Shown here: positions 35,068-45,685 of the stretch, in pieces
Position numbering within the stretch: position 1 is the stretch's first letter
Layout: each line of letters opens with the position of its first letter
Assembly (NCBI GenBank): GCA_016648135.1
Contig: JADDOH010005133.1
Location: 1-64,000 of the forward strand
DNA length: 64,000 bases
DNA from: Agrypnia vestita
Taxonomy: Eukaryota; Arthropoda; Insecta; Trichoptera; Phryganeidae
Direction of reading: 5' to 3'
Program-made: the position numbers and the translations under genes
Notes under the pieces: model-generated
Databases searched by the model: none
Seen by the model: the letters and a program-made list of their open reading frames with translations, nothing else
Told to the model about the DNA's origin: nothing

Positions 35068-35131
35068 CCTTCATCAGGTGAATTAAGACTTAGTCTTAAT
35101 TAAGACTTAGTCTTAATTCACCTGATGAAGG
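35068..35131. repeat. 64-bp near-perfect palindrome
   Basis: CCTTCATCAGGTGAATTAAG and its inverse surround GACTTAGTC copies. Only one base pair fails to match in the 32-bp arms, and there is no spacer. Confidence 0.9.
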
Positions 35132-35149
35132 AAACATTTCATTATTTCA

Positions 35150-35380
35150 TTTCAACATAACATTTCATCTGTGGACTTCTATCTTCGTTCCAGTGTGCGA
35201 CATCGGCCACCACCGCTATATAAAGATCCATCCAGCTATATAAGTTAGTGGTCCGTGATCCTGACTACTTGAAGAAAAGGCCCCCATCCACCAGGTGAGT
35301 CGAAATGTTGTTTTACATATTGTCCCTCAAGCTGTTGGTTCTTCAACAGGAATTTATCTATTTTTGATTGATGAAAAACG
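35150..35380. other. Intergenic, nothing recognised
   Basis: Contains a TATATAA pair and the word GAGTCGAAATGTTG but no ORF. Not assigned. Confidence 0.3.
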
Positions 35381-35384
35381 GGGT

Positions 35385-35525
35385 GCAGGCAGGAAGCAGA
35401 TCTCATGCTCCGTAATATACGAGACTGGAGAGGAATAATTGGAAGTGCTGTTTGGAGCCGCTAGGGATAGGGAGAAGTACTCTCAAGTGATAGTCAACGT
35501 TGGGGGACCTGACTAGGAGAAGAAG
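35385..35525 (+). mobile_element. LINE tail, same family as 41840-43225
   Basis: Reads GRKQISCLRNIRDWRGIIGS-like and ends GTGATAGTCAACGTTGGGGG then ACCTGAC, nearly identical to the 3' end of the copy at 43060-43205. Confidence 0.8.
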
Positions 35526-35544
35526 AATCAACCATCATCATCAT

Positions 35545-36140
35545 CACACTTGGCAAGAGTGATGGTGGGTCTTGGTCTCCTCAAGAATCTTCCTCCACTC
35601 ATCTCGGTTTAGTGCCAGCTCTCTCCAGTTCCGCCCCAAGGCAGAGATGTCTTTGAGAACGAAGTCACTCTATCATAATTTTGGCCTTCCTAAGCTCCTT
35701 CGCCCTATTGGCCTTGAGTTCAGCGGGGACCTTGGTGCTTGATGCTCGGACATTCTCTCCACATGACCGAGCCACCGAAGTCTTTCCAGTTTTATAAATG
35801 TTGTGACGTTTGGCTTCTTAAACAGGGTAAAGAGCTCATTGTTGTAATGTGCTCGCTCATTCCTCTTAGTTAGTACCCACGTCTCACCTGCGTACGTAAG
35901 CACTGGCCTAGTAAGCGTTTTGTACACTAATATCTTGGTGTTTCTGGACAGCGGTCTGGATTTTATCTGATTTTGTATTTTGCGATTTGCGCTCTGGATC
36001 TCCTCTGTAGTATTATTGTTGTTTATTATCAGGGAGCCTAGGTATGCAAATCTTGGTTCCGTTTCAAAATTTTGACTTCCACGCGAGAGAGTTGGGATTT
36101 GATAGGTTCATCCTGCGGCCATATATTTGGTGTTCTGTTG
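35545..36140 (-). mobile_element. LINE ORF2 C-terminal fragment
   Basis: Minus-strand frames show RPVLTYAGETWVLTKRNERA, FIKLERLRWLGHVERMSEHQ and NWRELALNRDEWRKILEETK, with shifts between them. Thumb region and tail only. Confidence 0.85.
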
Positions 36141-36574
36141 GTTTACTATGAGACCCATGTTTTTGGCAGAACTTTCATGATTTATGAAGGCATTACGTAA
36201 AGCGAAGAATAATCAATAAGAGGGATTAAATCAGATACTGATTTTGTACTCCAGGTTTAATATTGAGTACTATCGTACTATCGTTCTTTCTCACAAAACA
36301 TCGCTTTCGTCTCTTACTTTGTGATTAATTTTTGAAAATTTTATACATTTTTCAACTATACAACTATCGACTAACTGTTAACGTGCTCTTTGTTTTTGTT
36401 TTAGGCACATGTACAGCTCACAAAGCTGCGAAGTAAGCAATGTGTTGCACAGAGATAAACTATCATTTATATTTTCACTCTAAACCTTCGTCACTAACAT
36501 GATTCATATAATCTAGAACGCAAACTGCAATGAATATCGACTAATAGACATGGCAGTGTAATGCCATTTTTGGA
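36141..36574. other. Intergenic, nothing recognised
   Basis: No supported ORF, RNA gene or shared repeat. Confidence 0.4.
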
Positions 36575-37250
36575 TTTTTACTCCCTTTTTATTAACTCGT
36601 GGCGTCTGCTTGCTTGCCGCCAACAAAAACTTTGGATCGATTTTTGACCCTTTTCCCGTGATCCAATCGAGCTGAAACTTGGCAAGCAGACTCGTGGCGT
36701 CGATCAAGAAGATCTATCAAATTTTCGTTTAAAAAAATTTAGTAAATATAGTATAATTTCGGATTTTTAGAAATTTTATTGGTTTTTTCAAATTGGAATC
36801 ATTAGAACAGTTTGATTAGCAACGGCGCGGCGGCCCGATAACGTCGCGGATTATTTTCTAAATTTGAATTACTCCGTCGGTATAATAGGTACATCACTAC
36901 GAATTTCGAAAATTTACAAAACAATTGGTTCACAGATGACAGCGAAATTGGGTTTTTTGGGAAAAAATCAAATAATAATTTATTTCTTTTAGATTTCTGC
37001 TTAGTTTTGAAGAATTCTACATTACTCAAATCTGATTCTGACTAAATCATTTGACGCTGGAAATTCATAAGGTACGATATTGATGATAATTGAATCTATC
37101 AAAATCTTGGCACTCAAAACATCTGACATTTTAGAAATATATTAAATTACTGTAAGTTTAGTGTTATCTTATATGTTTTAATTCGTCTTTAATTATTGTT
37201 ATATTTTACAAAGAAAGAAAGTATAGTAAAAACTTGTTTTTTATGGGTTC
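36575..37250 (-). mobile_element. MITE family A, copy 2
   Basis: Inverse of 13138-13675, with terminal TTTTACTCCCTTTTTATTAA here and GTAAAAACTTGTTTTTTATG at the far end. It carries an extra internal stretch (about 36960-37190) relative to copy 1. Confidence 0.75.
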
Positions 37251-37617
37251 CTTTTTTTAAACAAACTTAGTACTTTATTTCGGAATGTAATTTAAATGTC
37301 GTACAGAATAAGTTTCAAAGAATAAAGTATTGACCTAATTGAAATCAGCGAAAGAGGATGACACGATGGCACATGTTCCTTGTACTGTAATTTATGGAAA
37401 TTCGCACAACAACCTTGATATTAAAAAAAAAAATTTTTTTTTTGCTTTTTCTTATAGTTTAAAGTTCTAAGAATAATTTAAGTCATCACACATTCAAAAA
37501 TTCCAAAAATTGGCTGTGTAAGAGCAGTTTGAAGCAAGCATTGTAGGTGAATTTTCAACGAATTTGTAGTATTTTCGAGCAATTTACCTTCCAGTACAAA
37601 TACTTAATCTAATACTA
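37251..37617. other. Intergenic, nothing recognised
   Basis: No feature seen except an A/T homopolymer pair near 37420-37445. Confidence 0.4.
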
Positions 37618-38650
37618 CCACATCAACATCTAATACAAATAGCTTAGTTGAAGTAAATCGCGTTCACAAAACCAATTTCGGCGACTTGCTTTCGCTTTCG
37701 CGGTGGCTGGACCAAATTCGTGGAATAAACTACCTAATAAACTGTGACAAAAGACAGCTTACCACAGTTCAAAGAATAACTAAAGACGCATTTGTTTAGA
37801 CAAGCATATAAAAACCTATAGAATCAGACCGTTACATCACTACGTAATGTTTCCCACTCCTAGTATGCACTCCGCGAAAATACCGGATTCTTTCTAGCAC
37901 TCCCAACTATTATAGTCTTAAATGTTAATTCCATTTTTACTTCCTTTCTTTTAACTCGTGGCGTCTGCTTGCTGTTTCCTTGACGAAAAAACTTTGGATC
38001 GATTTTTAACCCTTTTCCCGTGATCCAATCGAGCTAAAACTATGCAAGCAGGCTCGTGGTGACGATCAAGAAGATCTATCAAATTTTCGTTAAAAAATCA
38101 TAATAATTATAATATAATTTTGGATTTTTAGGAATTTTAATGGTTTTTTCAAATTGGAATCATTACAAAAGTTTGATTGCTACCAACAGCGCAGCGGCCT
38201 GATAACGTCACGGAATATTTAAAATTTGAATTACTCCGTCGGTAGGTATAATAGAATCTTCACTACGAATTTCGAAAATTTATGACAATTGGTTTAGACA
38301 GCACACTTCGGTTTTTTAGGAAGAAATCAAATATTAAAGAGATATTTTTAGAGATTTTTGACGTAGATATTTGTCAAGACATGTTTCATTTTCAGTCAAT
38401 CACTTATTTAATTACATGATGGTAAACTTAATTTACAAAGAAAGGGAGTAAAATAAAAAATTGGTTTTTATGGGTTAGGTTTTTGCATGTCATCTAGTGA
38501 ATAAGTATGTAATAGTAGTTTTTAGTGTTTTTAGTCAGTAAGTTGTTTTGTGTGAAGCGTACTTGAGGTGAGTAGGTACTCACGAAAACGGCGCTATACA
38601 AATGATCCAACTATTATTATTATTATTAGGTATTATTATTATCATTATTA
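37618..38650 (+). mobile_element. CR1/L2-type LINE 3' fragment, copy 2, split by a MITE
   Basis: Matches 5203-5690: ACATCTAATACAAATAG, GCGGTGGCTGGACCAA, then the UTR end GCGCTATACAAATGATCCAA with an ATT microsatellite. The match breaks at about 37935 and resumes at about 38477. The ORF has stops and a frameshift. Confidence 0.85.
37935..38476 (-). mobile_element. MITE family A, copy 3, nested in a LINE fragment
   Basis: Inverse-oriented copy of 13138-13675 with TTTTTACTTCCTTTCTTTT and GGGAGTAAAATAAAAAATTG ends. The LINE sequence on its two sides is contiguous in the 5181-5690 copy, which dates this insertion after the LINE. Confidence 0.85.
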
Positions 38651-38914
38651 TTATTAACGGGTGTACAAGATGGCGCTGCTATAAAAAGAGAGACCTCTCG
38701 TATTTCAACAGGCGTGCAGTCAGCTCAGAGTGTTGCCAGATTCGGTCGAGTCGGGGTTTGGTTAAGGACCTCTCAAGACCAGAGGGCCAGAGGCGTCCGC
38801 ACAAAACCTCTTCTCTGCCTTCAGGGTTTGAATCATTTTGTCAGTCTAAATGTCCATCAAACGCTTTAAGGAATGACCGCTCTATGAAGCATGCATGCGT
38901 GTACCCGAATGCAA

Positions 38915-38990
38915 AATAACGGCAGAAAATCCCAGAAAACTACACGCAGAAGAGTCTAAACGGCCGTGAAAACCGGAAAACATTTTTTCT
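38915..38990 (+). repeat. Foldback family F, one-arm relic
   Basis: AACGGCAGAAAATCCCAGAA then AACTACACGCAGAAGA, CTAAACGGCCGTGAAAACC and ACATTTTTTC match one arm and the tail of 24291-24510 and 61457-61645. Confidence 0.7.
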
Positions 38991-39079
38991 ATTATCCTAA
39001 CTTTTAGAACAATTTTATTTAAAATCGCCCAATTGAACCCCATCTCCTTTTGAATTACAATGCCAAATCAATTCTCCCC

Positions 39080-40030
39080 AACATAACTTTGACATTGAAG
39101 AAAATTGTTTTTTACTGGCGATTTTCTGAAGAATTTGTACTATCTATGTAAATGATATGTTAAATTTACCTATCGACGGTCAGATTTTATCATATGCCGA
39201 TGATACAGTTCTAGTTTTTGACTGTAGTAATTGGAATGATGTTATAGCTGCAGCAAATTGGAGTATAAATATTGTAAAACAATGGTTCGATGAAAACTTT
39301 TTATCACTAAATATACAGAAAAAAACTCACTATATTCCTTTCATATTAAATAAAAAAAACTCGCCAACGACTTAGTAATAAAGATTCATTCTAATAATTG
39401 TCCTAATAAAAATAATAATAATATATGTAAAAACGACTGTTCAGTATTAAGTTCAAAAAATTGTATTAAATATCTAGGAATTGATTGAAGTTGATTCAAA
39501 AATTAAATGGAAAATACAAATCAATAAACCTGTGGAAAGAATAAGAAAACTCATATATGTATTTATTAAAATAAGAAATATTTAAGGAATAAAATTGTTA
39601 AAAACACTATATTACGCTTTAGTCCAGTCTGTATTACAATACGGTATTATCGCATGGGGTGGTGCATTCAAAACTACATTAAAACCTTTAGAAGTTGCCC
39701 AAAAATTAATTTTAAAGATCATTCTTAAAAAACCCAATGATTATCCGACTATACAGCATTTCAATAAATTACAAGTCCCCACGCTACATACTATCTACAA
39801 ACAAAATTGCACTTTACAACTTTATAAAAAAATTCAAAATATTAACGAACTGACCCAACTAGTATCAAGTAGCAGAAATATAAATCTCGGTAAATTGCAT
39901 ATCCCTGTACTATCTACCACAACTGCCCAGCATCATTATACATTTAGAGGTGTGAAATGGTTTAATGAATTACCTGTTAAAATGAGAATTGAAAAAAATT
40001 ATAAGATCTTTTAAAAAACATTAAAATAAA
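39080..40030 (+). mobile_element. Non-LTR reverse transcriptase, broken
   Basis: Frame 39157-39375 has the catalytic box in ILSYADDTVLVFDCSN (YADD). Frame 39595-40014 has the downstream thumb (LYYALVQSVLQYGIIAWGGA) and the tail GVKWFNELPVKMR. The frames are separated by shifts and stops at 39375-39595. There is no endonuclease. A related minus-strand fragment is at 43885-44215. A ~70-77-bp tandem array follows directly. Confidence 0.85.
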
Positions 40031-40094
40031 CCCTCATAATTAATTAAAATTCTCTCTTTACTTTATTCATTTTAAACTGTTTGCTTATTATTAG

Positions 40095-40695
40095 CTTATT
40101 TTTAAATTGTTTTTCCCACATAAACGCATTAATAATTATCTCATTTTATGTAACTTTTTTCTTCTTATGTATATTTATGTACTATTTACTTTACTTTACT
40201 TTATGCATTAATTATCTCATATTATTTTTTTTTCTTATATATATTTATGTACTATTTACATTACTTTACCTTATGCATTAATTATCTCATATTATTTTTT
40301 TTTCTTATATATATTTATGTACTATTTACATTACTTTACATTATGTATTAATTATCTCATATTATGTAACTTTTTTCTTCTTATATATATTTATGTACTA
40401 TTTACATTACTTTACCTTATGCATTAATTATCTCATATTATGTAACTTTTTTCTTCTTATATATATTTATGTACTATTTACATTACTTTACCTTATGTAT
40501 TAATTATCTCATATTATGTAACTTTTTTCTTCTTATATATATTTATGTACTATTTACATTACTTTACCTTATGCATTAATTATCTCATATTATGTAACTT
40601 TTTTCTTCTTATGTATATTTATGTACTATTTACTTTACTTTACTTTATGCATTAATTATCTCATTTTTTTTTCTTATATATATTTATGTACTATA
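40095..40695. repeat. Tandem repeat, ~70-77-bp unit, about 8 copies
   Basis: The landmark TTATGCATTAATTATCTCAT recurs at about 40201, 40271, 40341, 40417, 40493, 40570 and 40646. Unit length varies through a TTATGTAACTTTTTTC/TTTTTTTTTTC difference. It begins right after the LINE ORF, so it may be that element's 3' UTR array. Confidence 0.85.
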
Positions 40696-41835
40696 AAAAA
40701 TAAAAATATATGTATATATATATATTGTGACGTTAAGTTTTTTTTACCCGAACCGTAATTAATTGATAATTAATAGAACTAGATTATGAGCGAGTATACC
40801 CCGATGTTGCAATACAACTTTTATTTTTTGAAATGGTATACTCCGCTAACCGCGTCTAGCGCATGTTATCTATGATCTAGCGCCGCATTCCCGATTCTAC
40901 AGGCATGTAGCGAGCACACGCGTAAGAGCTTCCATTTTGGGAGCTTTTCCGCGGTATGTGGATACGTGGAAGCTGATTGAACCCCGAGTAGAGATGGCCG
41001 GCTGCTGGGGTTCCGGAATCACAGCTTGAAACGGTTGCATCGGGCCTCAGCGGTGCGGCTGGTTCGACCTAGGAGAAGGATGCTGCGACAGGATGCACGG
41101 AGGCGTCATCAAGCCTTCCAAGATGTCGGCAGGGTCCGCCGGAAGCGTCGCAGAAGATAACCCTTCGTATGGTATATGGTCAATTTAACACGCGGGAGCG
41201 CCGTCATCATCGTTTTTGGGGTTGAATTCGCTAGCAGAAAAGTTTCTAAAAAATGTGTGGGACATTTCCAAGGACATTAATATTAATAATAACAATTAAT
41301 ACGGAACTAGCAAGAGCAGCTTTGTACCGGTTAAAAAAAACAACACCTTAGTCACAATCATTTTATTTATCCTAGGAGCACAGAAGACGAGACGGCAATA
41401 GCCATATTTTAATTAAATAAATATTTATTTACAAAACAGAACAGAATTTATTAATCAATTCATTTCAATAGATAACGCTTTGACTTCCCAAGAGAACAGA
41501 AGTACAAAGAAGTGGAATTAATGAGGATTTTTTAATCAATAAACATGTTAGAAATCTTGAAAGACAATGAAACGAATTCTATGATTTTTCCTAGGAGTAC
41601 AGAGTACATAAAGCTAATTTAATATAAGTAATTAATAAATTTAAAAATATGTTAAGTACTTAGACAAGTTTTCGATGACAAACAATAATTTTTTTGAATT
41701 TTCCCAGGATTGTAGAGGTAGACAAAAGTATTGGAAGTACTTCAAGGGATTCTTTATATCAACAGGAGTGATACAATACAGATAACCTCTCTACTTTTCT
41801 GTGTTCCTGTACTGATTATATTTTGAATTTCACGA
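40696..41835. other. Intergenic; GC-richer patch at 40850-41165
   Basis: The patch is much richer in GC than its surroundings and has no ORF or RNA gene I can name. It could be a 5' UTR piece of a retroelement. The rest is AT-rich with nothing recognised. Confidence 0.35.
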
Positions 41836-41839
41836 GTGT

Positions 41840-43225
41840 ATTTTTCTTCATCATGGGGTCATCCCCCAAGATTGGCTTAAATCTACATTCATCACTCTCC
41901 CTAAGAAACCACACCCCAAAAAATGCGGGGATTATCGTCTGATCAGCCTTACGAGTCATGTGTTAAAAGTATTTTTAAAGATTATACATTCACGAATAAG
42001 ATTAAAATGTGAATGTGATTTGGATAACTCCCAGTTTGGCTTCAGGAGTGGTTTTGGAACACGAAAAGCGTTACTGGCAATAGATGTGCTATGTAGAAAT
42101 GCCGCGACCAACGAAAAGATGTTTTTGCGTGTTTCATTGATTATGAAAAGGCGTTTGATAGAGTGAAACACGCGGACCTCATCAAGATGCTCCAAGAGCG
42201 TGGTATTGATGACAAAGACATTAACATTATTAAAAACCTATATTGGAACCAGGAAGCTGTCATCAAGTTGGAAACTAGCTCAACAAAGTCTATACCAATC
42301 AAACGTGGAGTTCGACAAGGGTGTATATTGTCACCTATGTTATTCAATTTATACTCCGATCTAGTATTCAAGGAGGCTTTGCATGACATAGAACTGGGGG
42401 TCAAGGTTAACGGTGTACACGTCAATAATATCAGGTATGCGGATGATACAGTCATTCTGGCAGATAGTATGGAAGACTTACAAACACTCGTAAACAGAAT
42501 TAATGAGGCTGGTGTGAGACTGGGTCTTAACATGAACGTGAGTAAAACAAAGTTCATGGTGTTTAGTAGGCAAGATCACACGGGAGCACGCCTCACATTG
42601 AATGGGGCTGGTATAGAGAGAGTGACAAAGTTTAAATACCTTGGAAGTATCCTAGCGGAAGACCTCGACCCAGAAACCGAAGTCAAATGCAGAATTGAAG
42701 CATCGCGAGCTGCTTTTAACAAAATGAGACAGATATTCTGCGATGACAATCTTAACCTGAAACTTCGACAGCGACTGGTCAAATGTTATATATGGTCAGT
42801 CCTGCTGTACGGAGTGGAATCGTGGACCCTCAAAGTGAGTAGCATGAACCGGCTGGAGGCGTTCGAAATGTGGATACATCGGAGAATGCTCCGGATACCC
42901 TGGACGGATATGGTCAGCAACACAAGAGTTCTTCAAAGAGCTAGAGTGAATAGAGAGTTGCTGACAAATATCAAAATCCGAAAGGTATCGTATTTGGATC
43001 ATGTGCTCAGAGGAGAAAAATATGAATTGCTCCACCTGATTCTTATGGGCAAGATAGAGGGTCGTAGAGGTGATGGAAGGAGACAAATTTCCTGGCTCCG
43101 CAATATACGCGACTGGACGGGCATAAGAAGTGTTGGAGAGCTGTTTCGTGCTGCCCAGGACAGGGACGCTTTCTCTCGGGTGATAGTCAACGTTGGGGGG
43201 ACCTGACATGACACCAAAAGAAGAA
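41840..43225 (+). mobile_element. Non-LTR retrotransposon ORF2 (reverse transcriptase), 5'-truncated
   Basis: Reverse-transcriptase blocks in order: ITLPKKPHPKKCGDYRLISL, QFGFRSGFGTRKAL, FIDYEKAFDRVKHADL, RQGCILSPMLFNLYSDL, IRYADDTVILADS (catalytic YADD), KYLGSI, then thumb VESWTLK and tail SWLRNIRDWTGI. There is a single 1-nt deletion near 42117, because the frame 41960-42166 must shift into 42163-43206. Otherwise it is open for 347 codons to TGA at 43204-43206. Endonuclease and ORF1 are absent. This is the best-preserved LINE in the window. Confidence 0.92.
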
Positions 43226-43884
43226 GAAGTATTTTTCTTGTCCGGTTTTAATTTATTTCCTATGTAAGGAATTTTGCTAATAATTAATTCCTCTTTAACT
43301 ATATTGGGTAATTTAATAATAATAGATTTCGAAATAGACCATCTTCTGATATTTGATTACTCAGAAACCTTGGCATTCTTCTGCGTTACAAGGGAAACAT
43401 GTTGGCGATTAGTTTCTGCGCAATGTGAGATAAACTCAATAAAAGTAAGTGCATAGTATTACCCTGACTATTCCTGCACTCCTGTCCCTCAGACATACAT
43501 TTTTTTATTTTTTTTTATTTAATTTATGGTACAAATACAGTTCTTATATATAAGATATCAGATTAAACTTTTTCTTTTAAATACTTGGTAGTCATGTAGA
43601 CCTCATCAGTGAAGAGAAGCTCTTGAGTCTGATGAGGGTGCCACAGTTCTTATTCCTTGTTATAGTATATAGGTACATAGTGTATACAAGTTATTTATTA
43701 ATACAGTAAAAAGGTAAATTGATAATGAAAGTATAGGAGTTATTTTGAAAAAAGCTTGAATGATTTATGAATTTAAGTTGGATTTTAGGAAAAATTTAAT
43801 TTTTTTGATTTGCTCTGAGAAGTTACTGATGCATCGTATCTCGATAGGCAAGTTATTAAGTAATTAATGGCTTTATAAATATAG
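43226..43884. other. Intergenic, nothing recognised
   Basis: No supported ORF, RNA gene or shared repeat. A CTCATCAGTGAAGAG/CTGATGAGG pair near 43600 forms a weak hairpin. Confidence 0.4.
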
Positions 43885-44215
43885 TGTTGCTGCATTTGGG
43901 TTGTTTTACATTTAGGCATTATGAATTGGTTTCCATTTCTCATAAGTCTGAAATATTCCTGGTTTTCTGTAAGGTTTTCTTGTAAGGTATGGAAACTTGC
44001 TTGAAAATGTCACCTACGTTTGGTACTGGAAACAATTTAAAGAGATCTTTTGTTGGAAATGTAGATTTTTTTTTCAGTATTACTTTAATGATAATCCTTT
44101 GTGATATTTTTACTGAGTTTATGTTTTTCTTATAACAACCTCCCCATCCGATAACACTGTATGTGAATAGAGAGTATACATATCGACGGTCCCTACGTAC
44201 ACTGCCCAATCTGCA
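43885..44215 (-). mobile_element. LINE reverse-transcriptase thumb fragment
   Basis: Frame 44209-43940 reads YSLFTYSVIGWGGCYKKNIN then KISQRIIIKVILKKKSTFPT, homologous to the thumb of the 39595-40014 frame (QYGIIAWGGAFKTTLKPLEV, then LKIILKKPNDYPT). Confidence 0.75.
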
Positions 44216-44690
44216 AATATATAATAAATAGGATGATTTATGATAACCAGTAAAACGTAAAAGTAGACCGATTTTTGCTGACTTTACAGTATACTTCGAT
44301 TTGTTGAGTGATCCTCAAAATGTAGCTTCGCCTGTTTTCGGACATGGACGTCGACCAATCCTAAACAAGTCTCAGTGAAGAGAGAGAGAGCGAGAGCTTG
44401 TGCTCTCCTCTTTTGTAGCCGCGCCCCTTTGCACTCTTGTTAAGGTGGTCGCTTTTGTGCTCTCGGTAAAGTGGCTAGCCTGAATACACCACATATTTTT
44501 TATCAGTTATTGTAAAATACAAGCAAAATTAAAAATTATGCCGATAATGCTGACATGTAAAGGAGTACAAGGAAAATAATTGTACATTTTATTTTACAAA
44601 TATGTTTTCACAATATTTTTTAGTATGTAAAGGATTTTTGAGAACACAATTACTGGATTTTTGTCCCCAGAGGAATTGTCTTAAATCAAG
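44216..44690. other. Intergenic, nothing recognised
   Basis: A GA-rich run at 44378-44398 and CTCT words only. Confidence 0.4.
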
Positions 44691-44694
44691 ATAT

Positions 44695-44788
44695 ATTGTC
44701 GTCTCACAGAGACGAAGATATTAATTTATTTTACGAATTTACCTACTTTTCCATAGAAATAGCTTAGTCTCTGTGTCACATCGATGAT
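44695..44788. mobile_element. CACAGAGAC terminal-repeat family, short copy
   Basis: GTCTCACAGAGACGAAGATA on the left and TAGTCTCTGTGTCACA on the right, with only ~60 bp between. The CCTACTTTTCCAT word is shared with 9090-9512 and 62505-62575. Confidence 0.55.
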
Positions 44789-45115
44789 ATGTGATTGGTA
44801 TTTATTTTACAGATATGTGTAAAATGGAATATGATGTAAAATTTGCTCAACTAGGCCGAGGACTATGCTAAAGGAGAAAGGCAGGAATTAAAAATGTAAT
44901 AAATAATTGCTTTCTTTATTGGTGGTTTTCATATTACAGTACAATCACAGTTTATAAATTAATTCCAAAATGTTGTCGCTAATACTCTAATCTTAAGACT
45001 AAATAATAAAAATCAAAACAAAATATTTAACATTGCCGTTGTCATCAACCAGCCTGTAATAATAGTGCTGTATAACTGATACTACTCGCTGCTACTACCG
45101 ATTGCTAGATTTGGT
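44789..45115. other. 3' flank of vitellogenin B
   Basis: On the minus strand an AATAAA hexamer lies at about 44912-44917, 770 nt after the gene B stop. It could serve a long 3' UTR that spans the minisatellite, but nothing confirms it. Confidence 0.3.
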
Positions 45116-45538
45116 GCAATTACTACTCAATGCTACGAACAGTAAAGATTTGGTGCGATACTACTCATTGCTACGAACAGTAAAGATTTGGTGCAATACT
45201 ACTCACTGCTCCGAACGGTAAAGATTTGGTGCAATTACTACTCATTGCTACGAACAGTTAAGATTTGGTGCGATACTACTCATTGCTACGAACAGTAAAG
45301 ATTTGGTGCAATACTACTCACTGCTCCGAACGGTAAAGATTTGGTGCAATTACTACTCATTGCTTCGAACAGTAAAGATTTGGTGCGATACTACTCATTG
45401 CTACGAACAGTAAAGATTTGGTGCGATACTACTCATTGCTACGAACAGTAAAGATTTGGTGCAATACTACTCACTGCTCCGAACGGTAAAGATTTGGTGC
45501 AATTACTACTCATTGCTACGATCAGTAAAGATTTGGTG
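45116..45538. repeat. Minisatellite, 38-39-bp subunits in a three-subunit higher-order pattern
   Basis: Eleven units of the type ACTACTCATTGCTACGAAC + AGTAAAGATTTGGTGC. Three variants, A (GCAATTA start, 39 bp), B (GCGATA start) and C (GCAATA start with CACTGCTCCGAACGG), occur in the order A B C A B C A B B C A. It lies 150-570 nt downstream of the gene B stop, so it may be in the 3' UTR. Confidence 0.93.
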
Positions 45539-45685
45539 CGAAAATATTCAAAGCTACTACTCGATTTGTGTTCCTGTATCTACTTACTAATTAAATTGTA
45601 CTTCCACCGGTCTCCTTCTAGATCAGTTTTTGTTATTTCTTTTTTTGATAAAAGGGTGTTTGGTTTAATCGCGGTGTTTGAGGGC

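Noticed and set aside
38602..38919. 105-codon plus-strand frame with Leu/Ile start
   Set aside because: Begins in the ATT microsatellite of an L2 tail and has no recognisable content.
40081..40281. 66-codon hydrophobic frame, membrane protein candidate
   Set aside because: Pure translation of the AT-rich tandem repeat.
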